Below are positions 6,851 to 13,897 of a DNA stretch of 22,416 nt, piece after piece. The DNA comes from DATBDE01 sp036270095 (lineage in GTDB: Bacteria > Actinomycetota > Thermoleophilia > Solirubrobacterales > Solirubrobacteraceae): the NCBI GenBank assembly GCA_036270095.1, contig DATBDE010000074.1, positions 1 to 22,416 of the forward strand. Reading direction: 5' to 3'. The notes below the pieces were generated by a model, which did not search any database, was not told where the DNA came from, and saw nothing but the letters and a program-made list of their open reading frames with translations. The position numbers were made by a program, and so were the translations under genes. How positions within the stretch are numbered: the first letter of the stretch is position 1; each line of letters begins with the position of its first letter.

Positions 6851-8560
6851 TCAGGGAATCGTCCCGTCCTGGGTGTCGCCACCGGCCGGGTCGAAGTCGA
6901 CCGCGACGTCCTTGCCCTGGCCGCCGGCGAAGCGGTCGGCTCCCGGGCCGCCGGCGAGCCGGTCGGGCCCGCGACCCCCGTCCAGGGTGTCGTCGCCGGG
7001 GCCGCCGGAGAGCGTGTCGGGGCCATTGCCCCCGCAGAGCAGGTCGTTGCCGCCGCCACCGTCGAGCGTGTCGGCGCCGTTCTGGGCGAACAGGATGTCG
7101 GGGCCGTCGCCCCCGGTCGCGCCGTTGCCGACGCCCACGGTCACCCCGACCGAGCCCGTCACCTGCCCGTTGCTGAGCCCGTTGACGGTGACCACCGCGG
7201 TGCCGCTGCGGCCGCGCGCCGGTTCGACGGTGAGCGTGCGGCTCCCGCCGCTGCCCCCGATGCTGATGTTCTGCGTCGGCACGAGGGCCTGGTCGGACGA
7301 GGTCACGCTCAGCGCATCGTCGCCGGCGCCGAGCGCGAGCGTGATCGTCCCCTCCTGCCCACTCGGCGCGCACGATGCGCCCGCGGCCACACGCACGCCG
7401 GGGCCGGCGCCCGGCGACGGCGTGGCGTTCAGCAGCACGGTGAGCCTGCCGGGACTGGTGTCGGCGGTGACCATGTCCGGAAGCGGGTTGGCGTCGAAGT
7501 TGCCAGTGGCGACGTCGTTGGCGCCGTCGGCCGGGAAGCTCAGCGGGGTGGAGAACGTGCCGTTGCCCTGTCCGGGCAGCACGAGGACGGCGCTCGCCTC
7601 CCGGTCCGTCGTCGCGATGTCGAGCACCGAGTCGGCGTTGAAGTCCGCGACCGCCACCGAGGTCGTCGACTCGCCGACTTGGGTCTCGCTCGGCGCGTTG
7701 AAGCTGCCGTCGCCCGCGCCGAGCAGGATCGAGATGCCTCCCGAGGAGAAGAACGCGATCGAGAAAGCCAGGTCCGGCACGCCGTCGCGGTTGAAGTCGC
7801 CGACGGCCACCGCGTTCGGGTTGGGTCCGACCTGGACGCTGGTCGGGCGGCGGAAGCTGCCGCCGCCGCGGCCGAGCAGGATGGAGGCCGTCTCGGATCC
7901 CCCGCCGGAGTTGGCGACGACCAGGTCGAGGTTCCCATCGCCGTTGAAGTCCCCCGCGGCCACGTCGTCGGGCCCGTCGCCGACGGGATATGTCGTGGGG
8001 CCGCTGAACGTGCCGTCACCGTTGCCCAACAGGACCGACACGGTCTGGTCGATGAAGTTCGTCACCGCGAGATCGGCGTGGGCGTCGGCGTTGAAGAAGC
8101 CCGCGATGATCGAGGTGGGTCGCGTTCCGGACGGGAAATCGGTCGGGGCGCCGAAGGTGCCGCTGCCGCTGCCGAGGAGCACGGAGACGTTCCCCGAGCT
8201 GTTGTTTGCCACCGCGAGGTCGGTCTGCGTGTTGGCGTCCAGGTTCCCCGCGGCGAGCGCGAACGGGCCGTCGCCGGCCGTGGCCTCGCCGAAGTCGGTG
8301 AAGTTGCCGGTGCCGTCACCGAGCATGACCTCGACGCCACCTTCGTCGGGCGGGAAGTCCGAGCCGTTCTCGGCGGTGGCCAGGTCGAGGTGTCCGTCGC
8401 CGTCGAAGTCGTTTGCCACCACGGCTTCGGGTCTCTCGCTGCCGGACAGCGCGAAGTCGGTCGCGTTGAAGCTCAGCTGGGCGAACGCGGACGGGGCTGC
8501 GGCGAGGCAGAGCGTCGCCACTGCGGCGGCAAGCGCGAGGGTCGTACGGCGATGCGTCAT
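6851..8560 (-). CDS. Secreted FG-GAP/VCBS beta-propeller protein with C-terminal RTX calcium-binding repeats
   Basis: A 569-aa exported protein. Residues 1-27 form a Sec signal peptide (basic MTHRR, hydrophobic core, SAFA cleavage site). Seven FG-GAP-type repeats follow, each with a DxNxDGxxDL-like calcium loop (for example NDFDGDGHLDLA, GDFNGDGNLDLV, ADFNADSVLDIA) and an (S/L)VLLGxGxGTF strand, so a seven-bladed propeller is expected. A linker domain of about 100 residues precedes roughly eight nonapeptide GGxGxDxLx repeats from about residue 483 to 551. The protein ends without a membrane anchor or sortase signal. It probably sits outside the cell as a binding or adhesive protein. No enzymatic motif was seen. 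The start follows GGGAGG at 10 nt, and a TATAGT -10-like box lies about 27 nt upstream. It heads the run of catabolic genes, only 10 bp from the next one. Confidence 0.88.
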   Translation of the reverse strand: MTHRRTTLALAAAVATLCLAAAPSAFAQLSFNATDFALSGSERPEAVVANDFDGDGHLDLATAENGSDFPPDEGGVEVMLGDGTGNFTDFGEATAGDGPFALAAGNLDANTQTDLAVANNSSGNVSVLLGSGSGTFGAPTDFPSGTRPTSIIAGFFNADAHADLAVTNFIDQTVSVLLGNGDGTFSGPTTYPVGDGPDDVAAGDFNGDGNLDLVVANSGGGSETASILLGRGGGSFRRPTSVQVGPNPNAVAVGDFNRDGVPDLAFSIAFFSSGGISILLGAGDGSFNAPSETQVGESTTSVAVADFNADSVLDIATTDREASAVLVLPGQGNGTFSTPLSFPADGANDVATGNFDANPLPDMVTADTSPGRLTVLLNATPSPGAGPGVRVAAGASCAPSGQEGTITLALGAGDDALSVTSSDQALVPTQNISIGGSGGSRTLTVEPARGRSGTAVVTVNGLSNGQVTGSVGVTVGVGNGATGGDGPDILFAQNGADTLDGGGGNDLLCGGNGPDTLSGGPGDDTLDGGRGPDRLAGGPGADRFAGGQGKDVAVDFDPAGGDTQDGTIP

Positions 8561-8586
8561 GACAGGGGTTCCTCCCGGAGCCGGCG

Positions 8587-8592
8587 ACTATA
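8587..8592 (-). promoter_or_regulatory. Putative -10 box TATAGT for the FG-GAP gene and probably the catabolic operon
   Basis: The minus-strand hexamer matches the sigma-A -10 consensus at five of six bases. It ends 26 nt before the ATG at 8560, leaving room for a short leader that contains the GGGAGG ribosome site. No good -35 was seen 16-18 nt upstream. Confidence 0.45.
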
Positions 8593-8692
8593 CGGCTCAG
8601 GGCTCGACGACGACCTCGACGAGATCCTCGTCCGTCCACGGCGGGCTTGCGGCCTTGCGCGGTTGCCGTTGCCTTAGAACCGGCGGCGCCGG

Positions 8693-8698
8693 TAGGCT
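8693..8698 (+). promoter_or_regulatory. Putative -10 box TAGGCT for the Tat-exported hydrolase gene
   Basis: TAGGCT lies 12 nt before the GTG at 8711. A possible -35 (TTGCCT, 8669-8674) stands 18 bp upstream. There is no Shine-Dalgarno between box and start, which fits a leaderless or nearly leaderless transcript. Confidence 0.4.
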
Positions 8699-8710
8699 CG
8701 CCCCGCTCTC

Positions 8711-10084
8711 GTGGACGACGCCCCCTCCGATAGGCGGCCGGCATCCGCGGTCGGTCGCCGCGGGTTCCTGGTCGGCGCTGGCGCAGCGGCTGCTGCTGCT
8801 TCCCTCGGGCGTGCCCAGGGCGCCGGCGCCGCGGCGCAACAGAGCGAGGGTGCCGGCGCCGCTACCCGCTCCGTCGGGATGTTCGCCACCCCGCTGCAGA
8901 ACCAGTTCGCCGGGTGGGCGTTCGAGTACGTGGCCGAGGGCGCCGACGTCGGCGAGCTCGAAGCGATCGCCAACGACATGGCCAACGACAGCGACGACGC
9001 CTACTACGACGCGTGGTACGGCCACGCCAAGCGCCACCGGACCCAGGCCGACGAGGCGAAGCAGCGGGGCCGGGGCCACACCGCTCGCTACCACTACCTG
9101 CGCGCGGTGGTGTACGCGAGCGTCAGCTACAAGCTGCTGTTCGGCACGCCCGTCGACCCCCGCCTGAAGGCGGCGTTCAACACTCAGTTCAGCTCGTTCC
9201 TGCGGGCCCTCGCTCTGACCGATCCGCCGGCCGAGCCGCTCGACATCAAGCTCGACGGCCATCGGCTGAGCGCGTTCTTCATGCGCGCCCAGGGCAGCGG
9301 CCGCCACCGCCGGCCGACGATCATCCTGGTCAACGGCTACGACGCCAGCATCTCGGACATGTACCTCGCCATGGGCCACCAGGCGCTGGCCCGCGGGTAC
9401 CACGTCGTGCTCGTCGACGGCCCGGGGCAGGGGAAGCTGCTCGTCCAGGACGGCGCGACGCTGATCGCGGCCTGGGAGCGGGTCGTCCGGGCCGTGGTCG
9501 ACGTCGTCGTCAAGCGCGACGACGTCGACCGCAAGCGATTGGTCCTGCAGGGTTGGAGCCTGGGCGGCCACCTGTGCCTCCGCGGCGCGACCGGCGAGCC
9601 GCGGATTGCCGCCGTCGTCTCCGACCCGCCGGCGTTCTCGCTCATCGGAGGCCAGCTCGTCCCCTCGGCCGCCGCGCTCGGCCTCTCACCCGAGGCGGCG
9701 GCGCGCCTGCCCGAGATCTCCGACGCCGACCTGGCCAGACTGCAGGCGGCCATCGATGCCAGCCAGCAGCTGCGCTGGGTCTTCGTCCAGCGGGGGTTCT
9801 GGGTCAATGGCGCCAGCGACCTACGCGAGTGGCTCCAGAAGGTCTCGCTGTTCACGCTGGAGGGGCGGGCCAACCGCATCCGCTGCCCGGTCCTGGGCAC
9901 ATTCGCCGACCGCGATCCCCTGGCCCAGGACGCCAAGAAGACGCTGTCGCGCCTGGGGGCGCCCACGACGCTCCTGACCTTCACCGCCGCCGAAGGGGCG
10001 GGCGCTCACCAGGAGACGCTGAACCGCGCGCTGGCCGAGACGCGGATCCTCGACTGGCTCGACGAGACGCTGGCCCAACGCTAG
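8711..10084 (+). CDS. Tat-exported alpha/beta hydrolase (DHPON-hydrolase/FrsA-like)
   Basis: A 457-aa protein. The twin-arginine signal is RRGFLVG at 16-22, followed by an alanine-rich hydrophobic stretch to about residue 32, so folded export is expected. A helical N-terminal region (about 60-170) precedes the alpha/beta-hydrolase core: ILVNGYDAS at 205-213, VDGPGQG at 235-241, the nucleophile S283 in GWSLGG, an acid at D400 or D402 (FADRDPL) and H433 (GAHQETLN). The layout, with DGPGQG and an N-terminal helical domain, resembles 2,6-dihydroxypseudooxynicotine hydrolase and FrsA-type proteins, which cleave C-C or ester bonds. The GTG start at 8711 has no ribosome site but a -10-like box just upstream. 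It is transcribed away from the catabolic operon. An extracytoplasmic esterase or C-C hydrolase is likely, and its substrate is unknown. Confidence 0.85.
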   Translation: MDDAPSDRRPASAVGRRGFLVGAGAAAAAASLGRAQGAGAAAQQSEGAGAATRSVGMFATPLQNQFAGWAFEYVAEGADVGELEAIANDMANDSDDAYYDAWYGHAKRHRTQADEAKQRGRGHTARYHYLRAVVYASVSYKLLFGTPVDPRLKAAFNTQFSSFLRALALTDPPAEPLDIKLDGHRLSAFFMRAQGSGRHRRPTIILVNGYDASISDMYLAMGHQALARGYHVVLVDGPGQGKLLVQDGATLIAAWERVVRAVVDVVVKRDDVDRKRLVLQGWSLGGHLCLRGATGEPRIAAVVSDPPAFSLIGGQLVPSAAALGLSPEAAARLPEISDADLARLQAAIDASQQLRWVFVQRGFWVNGASDLREWLQKVSLFTLEGRANRIRCPVLGTFADRDPLAQDAKKTLSRLGAPTTLLTFTAAEGAGAHQETLNRALAETRILDWLDETLAQR

Positions 10085-10133
10085 GCGCAGGATTTCCTGC
10101 ACCCGCTCCGGACTGGCAACATACACGCCGCTC

Positions 10134-11432
10134 ATGCGCCGCTTGCTCGTCGTCCTCATCGCGCTCGCCCTCGCCCCTACCGCCGCCCAGGCCAAGCCGC
10201 ACAACGGCGTTCAGCCCGACCCGTCGTTCGGCGACGGGCACGGGTACGCGACGCTCGAGATCAGCGGCCAGGACACGATTGCGTACGCCGTGACCGCGGT
10301 CTCCCGCGGCACGGTCGTGGCGGGGCAGGCGACCCCCTCGAGCGGGAGCGGGGCCGGGCAGGTGCTGGTCGCGAAGTACGACCAGCACGGAAGGCTCGAC
10401 CCCGCCTTCGGGACGCTCGGCGTGTACCGCAGCTCGTTCCCCGACGCCGACGGGCCGTTCATCGCCAACGGCATCGCGGAGGACTCCCACGGGCGGCTGG
10501 TCGTCGCCGGCGGGTACGGCGGGGGCTCGGTGCTGGTGCTGCGGCTGACCGCGACCGGGCAGGTCGACAGCAGCTTCGGCACCGGCGGCCGCACCGTGGT
10601 CGACACTGGCGGGGTCGCGCAGTCGGTGGCGATCGAGAAGGACGGCGGGATTCTTCTCGGGTCCTCCAACGCGAACGAGAACGGACGGCCGATGGTCGTC
10701 GTGCGCCTTGCGCCGAACGGCGCGGTCGATCCGAGCTTCGGCACGAACGGGAAGACGGAGGTCCTGTTCTGGGACCCGAACCGCGCCGCCTCGGCCGGCG
10801 TCGCCGCCCTGGCCACGAGGCCGAACGGGGCCATCGTCGGCGCCGGCCACCTCGACTACATCGGTGGCGACGGGCACGGCAGTGCCGGGGTGTTCTCAGT
10901 CACCACCGCCGGCCAGCTCGACCCGAGCTACGGCACCGGCGGCAGCGTCGAGGTCGCGTTCACCAACCCGGACGGGACCTTCGCGCAGTGGTTCCCGTGC
11001 GGGATGGCGCTCAACCCCAACGGCCGCGCGACGGTCACCGGCGACGGCTCGACCGCGGCCGGGAACGCCATCCTCGCGGCACGCCTCACGGCGGCCGGCG
11101 CGCTCGACCCCACGTTCGGCACCGACGGCCGCGTCGTCATCTCGGGCGCGAGCGGCGGCGAGGACACGACGTGCGGCGCCGCGGGCGCCGCGGGGGTCTT
11201 CACCGTCGGCGCCGGCTCGAGCTTCGCGCAGCTCTTGCAGGACGGCGCACCCAACAGGAACTTCGCGCACGGCGGCATCACGACCATCACGACGCCGGAC
11301 CAGGTCGCCGTCAACGCGCTCGTGCTGCCCCGCCCGCACACCGCCGTGCTCGCCGGCTCGGCCGGGAACGACCTCTACGTGAGCCGCTGGCTGCTGCCGC
11401 CGGGTCGCGGCAACGGCCACGCCGGCGACTAG
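10134..11432 (+). CDS. Secreted delta-60-repeat protein (predicted beta-propeller)
   Basis: A 432-aa protein with a Sec signal peptide (MRRLLVVLIALALAP, cleavage near AQA at residue 20). The delta-60 repeat signature (L/V)D(P/S)(S/A/T)(F/Y)GTxG occurs at about residues 28, 88, 143, 198, 262 and 323, with a decayed copy NRNFAHGG later. The spacing is 55-64 residues. The copies alternate with strands such as LVVAGGYGG and VLRLTATG, as in WD-like propellers. No catalytic residues or anchor are visible, so a surface or secreted binding role is inferred. The gene starts 49 bp after the hydrolase gene without a Shine-Dalgarno. An AT-rich CATACAC sits about 7 nt before the ATG, possibly a weak leaderless promoter. 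It could equally be co-transcribed with the hydrolase. Confidence 0.85.
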   Translation: MRRLLVVLIALALAPTAAQAKPHNGVQPDPSFGDGHGYATLEISGQDTIAYAVTAVSRGTVVAGQATPSSGSGAGQVLVAKYDQHGRLDPAFGTLGVYRSSFPDADGPFIANGIAEDSHGRLVVAGGYGGGSVLVLRLTATGQVDSSFGTGGRTVVDTGGVAQSVAIEKDGGILLGSSNANENGRPMVVVRLAPNGAVDPSFGTNGKTEVLFWDPNRAASAGVAALATRPNGAIVGAGHLDYIGGDGHGSAGVFSVTTAGQLDPSYGTGGSVEVAFTNPDGTFAQWFPCGMALNPNGRATVTGDGSTAAGNAILAARLTAAGALDPTFGTDGRVVISGASGGEDTTCGAAGAAGVFTVGAGSSFAQLLQDGAPNRNFAHGGITTITTPDQVAVNALVLPRPHTAVLAGSAGNDLYVSRWLLPPGRGNGHAGD

Positions 11433-11482
11433 CCCCCGGGGCGCGACCCCGACGAGCTGTTCGCGCCGAGCTCGAGCGGCTT

Positions 11483-11488
11483 TAGCCT
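11483..11488 (+). promoter_or_regulatory. Putative -10 box TAGCCT, leaderless start of the glutamine-synthetase-like gene
   Basis: TAGCCT ends exactly 7 nt before the GTG at 11496, so transcription would begin at or beside the start codon. There is no Shine-Dalgarno in the gap. The same hexamer and spacing recur at 13801-13806. Confidence 0.5.
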
Positions 11489-11495
11489 TCCGCGC

Positions 11496-12839
11496 GTGAG
11501 CGTCGACGACGTCGTCGCGCAGTTCGACGAGGCCGGCCTGCGCCTCCTCCGCTTCCTGTGGTGCGGGAACGACGGCACCGTGCGGGCCAAGGCGTCCGGG
11601 CGCCACGGCCTGGAGGGACGGCTGCGCGCCGGCATCGGGCTCACCGTGGCCATGCAGGCCATCAGCGCGCTCGACCAGCTGCAGCCCGTCCCCGCGCTCG
11701 GGCCGGTGGGCGAGATCCGGCTCGTGCCCGACCTCGACACGTTCCGCGTCCTGCCTTACGCGCCCCACGCCGGAGCGGTGCTGACCGATCACCTCACCCG
11801 CGAGGGGCCGCCCGCCGCCGTCTGCCAGCGCTCGTTCCTGAAGCGCATGGAGACGGCGCTGGCCGCCCACGGCCTGGCGCTGCGCGCGGCGTTCGAGAAC
11901 GAGTTCTCGCTCGCGACCAAGCGGGACGGCGCCTACATCCCCGTCGACTCGTCGCTGTGCTTCTCGACCATCGGGACGACCGCGTCGCAGGACTACGTCG
12001 ATGACCTCGTCGCCGCGCTGGACGCGCAGCGCATCCCGGTCGAGCAGTACTACGCCGAGCTCGGCCACGGGCAGCAGGAGATCTCGACCCCGCACGCACC
12101 CGCGCTCCGGGCCGCCGACGAGCAGCTGCTCGTGCGCGAGACCATCCGCGCCGTCGCCACCGGGCGGGGGCTTGTCGCGTCGCTGGCGCCCAAGCCCTGG
12201 CCGGACAACGCCGGCAACGGCGGCCACATCCACTTCTCGCTCTGGGACGGCGGCCACAACCGCTTCTACGACGGCGGCACGCCCGACGGGCTCTCCGCCA
12301 CGGCCCGCGCGTTCATCGGCGGCGTGCTCGAGCACCTCCCCGGCCTCTGCGGCCTGACCGCTCCGAGCTTCAACTCCTACCACCGCATCGTGCCCCAGTT
12401 CTGGGCCGGCGCGTTCGTCTGCTGGGGCTACGACAACCGCGAGGCGCCGGTGCGGGTGGCGTCGACCTTCGCCGCCACCGAGGAGGCTTCGACCAACGCC
12501 GAACTGAAGGCGGCCGACGCGAGCGGCAACCCGTACCTCGCGCTCGGCGGGCTGATCGCCGCCGGGCTCGACGGGATCGAGCGCGGGTTCGAGCCGCCCC
12601 CGCCGGTCGACGTCGACCCGGCCACCATCCCCGAGGACCAGCGCACCGCGCGCGGCATCGCACGCTTGCCCGCGACCCAGCGCGAGGCGCTCGACGCCCT
12701 CGCGGCCGACGCGGTCCTCACCGGCGCGCTGGGCCCTGGGCTGGCGACCCCCTACCTGGCCGTGCGAAGGTCCGAATGGGAGGCCTACTCCGCGGGAGAC
12801 GAGTCATTCGAGCAGCAGGGCCACTTCGAGAAGTACTGA
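11496..12839 (+). CDS. Glutamine-synthetase-like gamma-glutamyl ligase (FluG C-terminal/IpuC-type)
   Basis: A 447-aa GS-fold enzyme. The small N-terminal beta-grasp domain is followed by the catalytic domain with metal ligands E134 and E136 (FENEFS), E195 (GQQEIS) and the NGGHIHFS motif at 241-248. Further motifs are NSYHRIVPQFW (293-303), NREAPVRVAS (314-323) and ELKAADASGNPYLA. Sequence style and length fit the GS-like enzymes that glutamylate amines other than ammonia, or the GS half of FluG, rather than housekeeping GlnA. The canonical adenylylation-loop signature was not recognised. The GTG start is chosen by the leaderless-type promoter just upstream. It overlaps the following amidohydrolase frame, so the two probably act in sequence, for example glutamylating an amine and then hydrolysing a product. 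That is inference. Confidence 0.85.
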   Translation: MSVDDVVAQFDEAGLRLLRFLWCGNDGTVRAKASGRHGLEGRLRAGIGLTVAMQAISALDQLQPVPALGPVGEIRLVPDLDTFRVLPYAPHAGAVLTDHLTREGPPAAVCQRSFLKRMETALAAHGLALRAAFENEFSLATKRDGAYIPVDSSLCFSTIGTTASQDYVDDLVAALDAQRIPVEQYYAELGHGQQEISTPHAPALRAADEQLLVRETIRAVATGRGLVASLAPKPWPDNAGNGGHIHFSLWDGGHNRFYDGGTPDGLSATARAFIGGVLEHLPGLCGLTAPSFNSYHRIVPQFWAGAFVCWGYDNREAPVRVASTFAATEEASTNAELKAADASGNPYLALGGLIAAGLDGIERGFEPPPPVDVDPATIPEDQRTARGIARLPATQREALDALAADAVLTGALGPGLATPYLAVRRSEWEAYSAGDESFEQQGHFEKY

Positions 12840-13789
12840 GCGCCGTCCCGCTCGTCGACCACCACGCGCACGCGATCCTGCGCGCGGCGCCCGACACGCT
12901 GGACGCGTTCCGCGGGCGGTTCTCGGAGAGCCCCGACCCACGCCAGTGGCCGCACGTCGCGTGGTCCGCCATGTACCTACGCGCCCTGCCCGTGCTGGCC
13001 GCGCACCTGGGCTGCGAGCCGACCGAGGAGGCGGTGTTCGCGGCGCGCAGGGCCGCCGACCCGGCCACGTTCCTGCGCGCCACCGGCACCGAGCTTCTGC
13101 TGCTCGACGACGGCTTCCCGCCGCCCGAGGACTCGGTCTCCCGCGAGGAGATGGGCGCGCTCGCGGGCTGCGAGGCACGCGCCGTGCTGCGCATCGAGCG
13201 GCTCGAGTCCGTCGACGCCGTGCGCACCGCGGTCGCGGCGGCCCGCGCCAACGGCTACGTCGCGCTGAAGACCATCGCCGCCTACCGAGGCGGGCTCGTC
13301 GCGGTCGGCGACCGGGTGGTCGCTGCGCTTGCGTGCAACGAGGCCACCGGCGACCCGCTGCCCGTCCAGGTGCACACGGGCTTCGGCGACCCCGACCTCC
13401 TCCTCCCCACCGCGCGGCCGGGCCTGCTCAAGCCGCTCATCGAGCGCTTTCGCACCACGACCTTCGTGCTCCTGCACTGCTATCCGTTCGTGCGCGAGGC
13501 GGGCTGGCTCGCGCATGCGTACGCCAACGTCTTCTTCGACCTGTCGCTGACGATCCCGTTCGTGGCGCGGCCGGCGACGGCGCTGGCCGAGGCGCTGGAG
13601 CTAGCGCCGGTGTCGAAGCTCTTGTACGCGTCCGACGCCGCCCGCACTCCGGAGCTGTACCTCCTGGGCGCGACGTGGTGGCGGGACGCGCTGGCCGCGG
13701 TGCTCCCCGAACTGCTCCCCGACACGGCCGTGGAGCGCGCCGCGCGCATGGTCCTGCGCGACAACGCCCGCACCGTCTACCGCCTGTAG
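12776..13789 (+). CDS. Amidohydrolase family 2 protein (FluG N-terminal-like)
   Basis: A TIM-barrel metal hydrolase of up to 337 aa. Motifs, counted from the ATG at 12776, are VDHHAH with H30 and H32, ALKTIAAYRGG (a possible carboxylated lysine), QVHTGFGDPD, LLHCYPF and YASDAARTPE, giving the usual HxH, K, H, H, D set. It resembles the amidohydrolase domain fused to a GS-like domain in fungal FluG and plant nodulin/GS-like proteins, here as a separate gene beside a GS-like gene. The start is uncertain. The only ATG, at 12776, lies 64 bp inside the GS-like gene and encodes an arginine-rich lead. A non-standard CTG at 12836, overlapping the GS stop, would begin directly at the conserved region. 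The gene ends 24 bp before the next start. Cytosolic; substrate unknown. Confidence 0.82.
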   Translation: MGGLLRGRRVIRAAGPLREVLSAVPLVDHHAHAILRAAPDTLDAFRGRFSESPDPRQWPHVAWSAMYLRALPVLAAHLGCEPTEEAVFAARRAADPATFLRATGTELLLLDDGFPPPEDSVSREEMGALAGCEARAVLRIERLESVDAVRTAVAAARANGYVALKTIAAYRGGLVAVGDRVVAALACNEATGDPLPVQVHTGFGDPDLLLPTARPGLLKPLIERFRTTTFVLLHCYPFVREAGWLAHAYANVFFDLSLTIPFVARPATALAEALELAPVSKLLYASDAARTPELYLLGATWWRDALAAVLPELLPDTAVERAARMVLRDNARTVYRL

Positions 13790-13800
13790 CGCGTTGGCGA

Positions 13801-13806
13801 TAGCCT
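13801..13806 (+). promoter_or_regulatory. Putative -10 box TAGCCT for the leader ORF/ABC exporter operon
   Basis: TAGCCT ends 7 nt before the ATG at 13814, identical in sequence and spacing to the box before the GS-like gene. It implies a leaderless transcript that starts with the 27-codon ORF. No convincing -35 was found. Confidence 0.5.
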
Positions 13807-13813
13807 GCCTGCG

Positions 13814-13897
13814 ATGCGGCGTGCCGTAGGGACCGCGGCCCTGCTCCTGGGTTGTGTGGGCGTCGCGACGCCCGCTGCCGACATGGCGCGGCAATGA
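13814..13897 (+). CDS. 27-aa leader peptide (signal-peptide-like) overlapping the ABC exporter start
   Basis: A small ORF reading MRRAVGTAALLLGCVGVA and ending ADMARQ. Its ATG stands 7 nt behind a TAGCCT box. Its TGA overlaps the ATG of the ABC half-transporter (ATGA, 13894-13897), and that ATG has no Shine-Dalgarno of its own, so translation of the transporter probably depends on this ORF. The peptide looks like a complete signal sequence: two arginines, a hydrophobic core and an LLGC lipobox-like site at 11-14. It could be a regulatory leader, a tiny membrane peptide or lipoprotein, or the remnant of a truncated lipoprotein gene. I do not recognise a family. Confidence 0.5.
   Translation: MRRAVGTAALLLGCVGVATPAADMARQ

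Larger units (their letters stand above)
8561..8710. other. Divergent intergenic region (150 bp)
   Basis: The largest non-coding stretch of the window. It separates the minus-strand FG-GAP protein gene from the plus-strand Tat-exported hydrolase gene and should hold both promoters. Apart from one -10-like box for each direction and the FG-GAP gene's ribosome-binding site, I saw no clear operator repeat or RNA structure. Confidence 0.7.

Noticed and set aside
6841..7059. Extended N-terminus of the MDR oxidoreductase inside the FG-GAP gene
   Set aside because: The upstream 73 codons are Thr/Ala/Arg low-complexity in the overlapping frame. The MDR fold begins at the GTG at 6840.
6806..9167. Long plus-strand open frames (623 and 764 codons) across the FG-GAP gene
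   Set aside because: Pro/Ser/Arg-rich antisense products without domains. The minus strand has a signal peptide, FG-GAP and RTX repeats, and a ribosome site.
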